Origin: Bombardia bombarda
Lineage: Eukaryota > Ascomycota > Sordariomycetes > Sordariales > Lasiosphaeriaceae
Assembly (NCBI GenBank): GCA_030512295.1
Contig: JAULSR010000002.1
Coordinates: 9,176,001 to 9,240,000 of the forward strand
Direction: 5' to 3'
Length of the DNA: 64,000 nucleotides
A program made the translations under genes and the position numbers. Under the pieces are notes generated by a model, which worked only from the letters and a program-made list of their open reading frames with translations, was not told the origin of the DNA and made no database searches. Numbering within the stretch: the first letter of the stretch is position 1; each line of letters starts with the position of its first letter. Positions 59,436-64,000 of this stretch are shown here, piece by piece.

Positions 59436-60773
59436 ATGCCCCAAAAACAACTCCACCTCACGGCCTTCATGCGCCCCGTCTCCCTCCACTCGGGCGCGTG
59501 GCGCTACCCGGGCGCCTACGCCGACGCCAACTTCAACCTCGCCCACCTGACCTCGTTCATCCAGAAGCTCGAATCCGCCAAGTTCGACGCCTTCTTCATG
59601 GCCGACCACCTCGCCGTCATGAACATGCCCATCGAGGCCCTCAAGCGCAGCCACACCATCACCTCGTTCGAGCCCTTCACCCTGCTCGCCGCGCTCTCGG
59701 CCGTCACCACCAAGATCGGCCTCGCCGCCACCGCCTCCACCACGTACGAGCAGCCGTACCACATCGCCCGCCGCTTCGCCTCGCTCGACCACCTCAGCGG
59801 CGGCCGCGCCGCCTGGAACATCGTCACCACCGGCAACCCCGACAGCTCCAAGAACTTCGGCCAGGACGAGCACATGGAGCACGCAGACCGGTATAAGCGC
59901 GCGCGCGAGTTTTTCGACGTTGTCACCGGGCTGTGGGATAGTTTTGCTGATGATGCCTTTATCCGCGATAAGGAGAGCGGCATTTTCTTTGATCCCGAGA
60001 GGATGCACACGCTCAACCACAAGGGCGACAGTCTGCAGGTCAAGGGCCCGCTGAACATTGCGCGTCCCGTGCAGGGGTGGCCGGTGATCGTGCAGGCCGG
60101 CCAGAGCGAGCCGGGACGCCAGCTCGCGGCGGAGACGGCAGAGGTGGTGTTTTGCTCGCCGAGGGATCTGGCGGGTTCAAAGGCGCTGTATGCCGACATC
60201 AAGGGAAGAGTCAGGGCGGCCGGCCGCAACCCAGATCACCTCAAGATCCTCCCCGCGGCGTTTGTCGTCGTGGGGGACACGGCCGAGGACGCGCAGGAGA
60301 AGAGGCTGAAGCTGGATAGTCTGGTGCATTATGACACAGCGATCGCGTCGCTGTCTGTGATGTTGGGGACAGACGCGAGGGTCTTTGACCCCGACCAGCC
60401 GATCCCCGAGAATCTGCCCAAGACGAATGCCAGCCAGACGGCGCAGGATGGCGTGGTGAAGCTTGGGAAGGATGAAGGGCTTACGGTTCGGCAGATTGCG
60501 CAGCGGATGGGCGGGTACTCGGGGCTGGCGTTTGTGGGCACGCCCGAGGAGATTGCGACGGAGATGCAGCAGTGGCTGGACGAGGAGGGTGCAGATGGGT
60601 TCACGGTTGTGTTTCCGTTCTTGCCGCAGGGGCTGGATGCCGTTGCTGAGAAGCTGATTCCGGAGTTGCAGAGGCGGGGCTTGTTCAGGAAGGATTATGA
60701 GGGGGCGACGCTGAGGGAGCATTTGGGGCTGCCGAGGCCGGGGAATCAGTTCTTTAAGGAATCAGTTCTTTAA
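59436..60773 (+). CDS. FMN-dependent monooxygenase, NtaA/SnaA/DszA family
   Basis: Luciferase-fold flavin monooxygenase of the nitrilotriacetate/dibenzothiophene-sulfone type, which uses FMNH2 from a separate reductase (none in this window) to oxidise small C-N or C-S compounds; substrate unknown. Intronless, 445 residues, ATG 59436. Family blocks: HSGAWRYPGAYADANFNLAHL, KFDAFFMADHLAV, FEPFTLLAALSAVTTKIGLAAT, SLDHLSGGRAAWNIVT, HMEHADRYKRAREF, GWPVIVQAGQSEPGRQLAAETAEVVF, and late RMGGYSGLAFVGTPEEIA. The lack of introns and the bacterial-type family suggest possible horizontal transfer; this is inference. The last residues were changed by a 16-bp tandem duplication (separate entry). Confidence 0.92.
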   Translation: MPQKQLHLTAFMRPVSLHSGAWRYPGAYADANFNLAHLTSFIQKLESAKFDAFFMADHLAVMNMPIEALKRSHTITSFEPFTLLAALSAVTTKIGLAATASTTYEQPYHIARRFASLDHLSGGRAAWNIVTTGNPDSSKNFGQDEHMEHADRYKRAREFFDVVTGLWDSFADDAFIRDKESGIFFDPERMHTLNHKGDSLQVKGPLNIARPVQGWPVIVQAGQSEPGRQLAAETAEVVFCSPRDLAGSKALYADIKGRVRAAGRNPDHLKILPAAFVVVGDTAEDAQEKRLKLDSLVHYDTAIASLSVMLGTDARVFDPDQPIPENLPKTNASQTAQDGVVKLGKDEGLTVRQIAQRMGGYSGLAFVGTPEEIATEMQQWLDEEGADGFTVVFPFLPQGLDAVAEKLIPELQRRGLFRKDYEGATLREHLGLPRPGNQFFKESVL

Positions 60774-60775
60774 GG
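60744..60775 (+). repeat. 16-bp tandem duplication across the monooxygenase stop
   Basis: Two perfect copies of AATCAGTTCTTTAAGG (60744-60759, 60760-60775). With one copy the protein would end NQFFKE and stop at TGA; the second copy shifts the end to NQFFKESVL with TAA at 60771-60773. Confidence 0.9.
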
Positions 60776-61002
60776 AGTGAGTGAGTGAGTGTGGGTAGGG
60801 GGGTTGTGGTGAGGGCTGAAGGATAGACTGAGATTAGATTGAGATGACGATAAATGATGAGGGAATGAAATTTAATATTCAGGGGTGGCTGTGTTTTTCT
60901 GCTAGGCGTGCTCAAGGAGAGAACCCTTTTGACCGGATGCAATCGCCGCCTGCAACACCAAGCCAGAATTCAGGGTCTTTGGCGAATTCAATCTTGTTTC
61001 TT

Positions 61003-62181
61003 TCACTCGCCAGGCCTTGGAGTGTGGCCGGAGGCATCTTTGATGTCTGAGAAGCCAAGTTCATGGGACACCAAGCAGTCTATTATGCGGTTCTTCTCCT
61101 CGCATACGGCGTACTGGAGCATGGGCTGTCCACCGGTGCTGCGGACAGCCAGCTGCTCCTCATGGCTCATCTTTACCAACAGGAGCTGGAAGATCTCCAG
61201 CGATGCTTGGCGGATGGCGCAGAAGATTGGTTGCTCCACGCCATATTCGGTGACCGTTACCGCAGCGTGGTGATCCAGCAACAGTTGGACTATCTCTAGA
61301 TTATCATTCTCGACGGCAGCGTTGAGTGCACAGCCGTGATCCCCTCCCATGATGTTGGGGTTTGCCCCCAGCTCAAGCAGCTTCCTGACGGTGTCCGTTC
61401 TGCCCATCCACGCCGCGGCCTGCAGGGCTGTGCAATATGGCTCGCATTTGTCGTCTAGGCGGCCCTCGGATTTGAGTCTCTCTGCCAGGAGATCAACGCC
61501 CAACTGGTCCGAGGTTGAAGTTATGACATATTGAAGGTCTATCGCTGCTATCTCAATGCTGGGAAGCTGTACTAGGTACTCGAACACCTCACGATGTCGG
61601 TAGCAAATGGCCACGACAAGTGGAGGACGCCCGTTTTCGCCCCTGACGTTGCAATCAGCCCTGCCTTTCTCGACGAGCAACTTGACACAACTGAGATGTC
61701 CCCACCGCGCGGCGCGGTGTAGAGCTGTCATGTGATTCGCGGCGTTTGCGTCGGCGCCGGCGTCTAGTAGGATTTGAACAACTTTCTCGGCTCCGCCACT
61801 GGCAGCTAGTATGAGCGGAGTGGACTTGTTCTTGTTCAAAGCGTCATGCTTGGCTCCATGTTTGAGGAGCAGTGTAACCATGTCTGCTCCAGCATCACAG
61901 GAAGCTGCCATATGGAGTGCCGTCCGCCCATCATTGCAGTGAATGTTGCAGTCTGCTCCCGACTCTAGCAGCATTCGAACGATCTTGGGGCTAATCTTAG
62001 AGCATGCCTCGAAGAGGGGGGTATTGCCTGCTTGGTTCTTGTCATTGATCATCGTAGCAGCCGGTCTAGACTTGTCCTTCAGTAGGACTTTGCACACAGT
62101 AACGTTATTGTTTTGTGCTACCCGGTGTAGCAAGTTGTTTCCTTCCGGCTTTGCCACGAGCCAATCCGCGCCTAGATCCAT
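61003..62181 (-). CDS. Ankyrin-repeat protein
   Basis: 392 residues from ATG 62181, which has a good context (GCCATGG). The frame runs upstream to a TTG, but the ATG is preferred. About nine to ten ankyrin repeats fill the protein: NNLLHRVAQNNNVTVCKVLL; GNTPLFEACSKISPKIVRMLLESGADCN; GRTALHMAASCDAGADMVTLLLKHGA; STPLILAASGGAEKVVQILLDAGADAN; MTALHRAARWGHLSCVKLLVEKG; and others after a less regular middle. No other domain is seen. The last repeat stops abruptly (ASGHTPRPGE), so the C-terminus may be cut short or spliced to something not recognised. Such lone ankyrin genes are often fragments of larger NACHT/ankyrin genes. Convergent with the monooxygenase, 229 bp apart. Confidence 0.85.
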   Translation of the reverse strand: MDLGADWLVAKPEGNNLLHRVAQNNNVTVCKVLLKDKSRPAATMINDKNQAGNTPLFEACSKISPKIVRMLLESGADCNIHCNDGRTALHMAASCDAGADMVTLLLKHGAKHDALNKNKSTPLILAASGGAEKVVQILLDAGADANAANHMTALHRAARWGHLSCVKLLVEKGRADCNVRGENGRPPLVVAICYRHREVFEYLVQLPSIEIAAIDLQYVITSTSDQLGVDLLAERLKSEGRLDDKCEPYCTALQAAAWMGRTDTVRKLLELGANPNIMGGDHGCALNAAVENDNLEIVQLLLDHHAAVTVTEYGVEQPIFCAIRQASLEIFQLLLVKMSHEEQLAVRSTGGQPMLQYAVCEEKNRIIDCLVSHELGFSDIKDASGHTPRPGE

Positions 62182-62261
62182 GGCGAGCCGTCGTTTTTGG
62201 CTGTGTAGTCGATATATAGGAGTAGGTAAAACCAAAGGAGGACAAAATCCTGTGCTGTTCT

Positions 62262-62309
62262 ATGGAGTTGTAAGATGATGGAGTTGTAAGATGATGGAGT
62301 TGTAAGATG
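62262..62309. repeat. Three-copy 16-bp tandem repeat
   Basis: ATGGAGTTGTAAGATG repeated three times without a mismatch, 80-130 bases upstream of the ankyrin ATG, probably in its leader or promoter. Confidence 0.9.
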
Positions 62310-62534
62310 TAGGGAGACGGAGGGAAAAGGCTGTGGTCGGGAAGATAAATGGGGTTTCAGTTCAAAGGCCAGCCGCCATGGTACGAATCTGCGGCCACGG
62401 TTGCACAGAATTGTTGACATTTGCTGTCGTCCTACGCAGAAGTGGCCAGTGAATGATTTGTTTGCCATCCATGCTGACACACACCCCCTTGCGTCGAACT
62501 AGCCCTATTAAACGACGAGTCCAAAATATCCGCG

Positions 62535-62557
62535 TGTTTGTTTGTTTGTTTGTTTGT
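62535..62557. repeat. TTTG tetranucleotide microsatellite
   Basis: Five to six TTTG units, non-coding. Confidence 0.85.
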
Positions 62558-62996
62558 TATTGACATTAAACGTCCGGGACGGGCCACGAAGCGACCAAGT
62601 CTAAAGCCTGAGACTTGTAGGGACGCACTAAGCCAGGACTGATAACTACTGTGTACAATGCTAATACATATATATATTAGACCTATCAGCCTGCACGGTG
62701 ACTCAAGCGTCGTTCCGTGGTGTCTGCAGCATTATTGTTGTCACATGCCGTCGCCCTCAACCCGCGTGTGCGCCTGCTGAGCAGCCAATGAAGTATGGTG
62801 TTGACTTATAACAAGCACTGTATTGATGCAGAACTGTTGACGAATGGTGAGCGTGGAAGAAAACACGGTAATTAATACTACTATCTAGTTCTACGGACCT
62901 TATTACTAAACATCTCCAACCCTGAGACACAGACGTCCTCATTAGTCTCGTTATTTTTTTTATTTATCATCGCGCCCGCAGTCAACCTGCAAACCA

Positions 62997-64000
62997 TTAT
63001 GTCAAGTCTACAGTAACAACACCCGGTGCAGCTTGCAACCCAACAGCCGGCTCAACAATAACATCCCCGGCATAAATGGGATAAATCTCCGCAATCTTGG
63101 GCGTCCCGCCAACCGCACCACCAACGGTGAAGTAAAACTGATCAGTCTCAATGGTCGCCAGGTTGCCCAAATGGTCGTGGAAGCGCATCAAGACAAAGTC
63201 GCTGGCAGCCCCAGTAACCGCACCAGCAGGCTCGGTAGTAACCGAAGTCTGGTTGAAGACCTTGAGCGAGATGTCGGTGATGTAGCTGCCGGGGACCGAC
63301 TTGATGTACAGACCCTGGTACGAGTCCTTGTCGTTGAGCAGCAGGCTGAAGGTGGAAGACGACGATGCAAAGTACGTGGTCTCGTTAAAGTCGATCATGG
63401 CGTCGGCTGGGTGGTCGGCGTCGATAGAGTTGCCGATGGCGAAGGGAAAGAGAGAAAAGCCGCGGGGGTCCTTGCCGGACTTCCAGGGGTTGAGGGTGGG
63501 CGTGGCGGGGACGTCAGTCGAGGTTGGGACGGGGAGGGTGACGGTGGTGACGGTGGGGGTTGGGGTTACGACGGCGCTGGATGTTGAGGTTGAAGTCGGC
63601 ACGACGACAGAAGAGGTGGTGGGTGCGGCGCAGGGGCCGGTGTTGCTGGGGTCGAAGACGGGGTCGTTGGCGTAGATGGGGTAGATGTCGTTGATGATGG
63701 CGGTGGTGCCGCTGGAGGAGCCCGTGACCTCAACGAAGAGGACGTCGCTGTAGACGGCGGGGTATCTGAGCGAGTCGGGGGCGTCATTGTAGAAGAGAAC
63801 GCGGGTGAAGTTGGAGGTGGCTCCGCAGACCTTGCCGACGGTGATTTGCTTGTAGGCGACGCCGTCCGTGGCGCGTTTGAGCACGGCTGAGACGGTGTAG
63901 TCGGTGATGAAGTTGTCCGACGACGACTGGATGTAGAATCCGGCAAAAGTCTGGCCCGAGTTCAACAGAACGGAATAGCGTGGCCCAGTGCTGAGGGCTA
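62997..64000 (-). CDS. Duplicated-domain, probably secreted surface protein (5' end outside the window)
   Basis: At least 334 residues; the frame is open to the window edge, so the start and any signal peptide are missing. Two similar domains flank a Thr/Ser/Pro/Val-rich linker (about residues 120-175) typical of O-glycosylated fungal wall proteins. Domain one: RYSVLLNSGQTFAGFYIQSSSDNFITDYTVSAV...DDIYPIYAND type ending INDIYPIYA. Domain two: STFSLLLNDKDSYQGLYIKSVPGSYITDISLKV...KIAEIYPIYAGD. The shared wording (LLLN, GxYIxS, ITDxxxxV, IYPIYA) shows an internal duplication. The beta-rich pattern recalls F5/8-type or lectin-like sandwiches, but no family is claimed. Function unknown. Confidence 0.75.
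   Translation of the reverse strand, partial: ALSTGPRYSVLLNSGQTFAGFYIQSSSDNFITDYTVSAVLKRATDGVAYKQITVGKVCGATSNFTRVLFYNDAPDSLRYPAVYSDVLFVEVTGSSSGTTAIINDIYPIYANDPVFDPSNTGPCAAPTTSSVVVPTSTSTSSAVVTPTPTVTTVTLPVPTSTDVPATPTLNPWKSGKDPRGFSLFPFAIGNSIDADHPADAMIDFNETTYFASSSSTFSLLLNDKDSYQGLYIKSVPGSYITDISLKVFNQTSVTTEPAGAVTGAASDFVLMRFHDHLGNLATIETDQFYFTVGGAVGGTPKIAEIYPIYAGDVIVEPAVGLQAAPGVVTVDLT

Larger units (their letters stand above)
62182..62996. other. Intergenic region with two short tandem repeats
   Basis: Upstream region of the ankyrin gene. It contains a three-copy 16-bp repeat (62262-62309) and a TTTG run (62535-62557). No gene. Confidence 0.6.

Overview
The window is nuclear DNA from a filamentous ascomycete. 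The genes are interrupted by short introns (mostly 45-130 bp) with GTRNGT donors, CTAAC/CTGAC branch points and YAG acceptors. The gene set (ACC1, SET9, RPB9, ESS1/PIN1, SCON2, mitochondrial uL14, a Sfc1/AcuL carrier) and the wording of the proteins point to the Sordariomycetes, perhaps Sordariales; that placement is an inference. No rRNA, tRNA, CRISPR array or intact transposon was recognised by eye.

Layout. 1-4251: long leader/intergenic DNA, then acetyl-CoA carboxylase on + (4252-11354). 11355-13327: AT-rich gap. 13328-15513 (+): RING protein with a very glutamine-rich middle. 15998-17912 (-): HAUS3/augmin-like protein. 21183-23074 (+): LrgA-LrgB-type membrane protein. 24110-24909 (-): Pin1-type prolyl isomerase. 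26746-27912 (+): RPB9, whose 686-bp first intron holds an in-frame, coding-like extension. 28428-28977 (-): mitochondrial uL14. 30294-32649 (+): SET9 H4K20 methyltransferase. 33523-34545 (+): BTB protein. 34546-40149: 5.6 kb with no supported gene. 40150-40515 (-): very small velvet-like protein. 43965-45526 (+): secreted M20 amidohydrolase, frame broken. 46487-47748 (-): succinate/fumarate carrier. 50753-53307 (-): F-box/WD40 sulfur controller SCON2. 55475-56020 (+): eroded methyltransferase remnant. 56839-57657 (-): ubiquitin C-terminal hydrolase. 57821-58406 (-): YdeI-like protein, frame broken. 59436-60773 (+): NtaA/DszA-type FMN monooxygenase. 61003-62181 (-): ankyrin protein. 62997-64000 (-): 3' part of a duplicated-domain, probably surface, protein.

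The genes do not form one pathway or a secondary-metabolite cluster. They are mostly housekeeping genes (lipid synthesis, transcription, chromatin, ubiquitin, mitochondria) up to about 53 kb, followed by a more accessory right end (methyltransferase relic, YdeI, flavin monooxygenase, ankyrin, surface protein).

Two themes deserve attention. First, four otherwise well-conserved reading frames (ACC1, the RING gene, the M20 gene, the YdeI gene) are each broken by one base, and each break falls at a homopolymer. Sequencing error is the likeliest cause, and those models should be read as intact genes pending raw-read checks. Second, the RPB9 intron reading frame and the 121-residue velvet-like protein are the most plausible candidates for undescribed biology.
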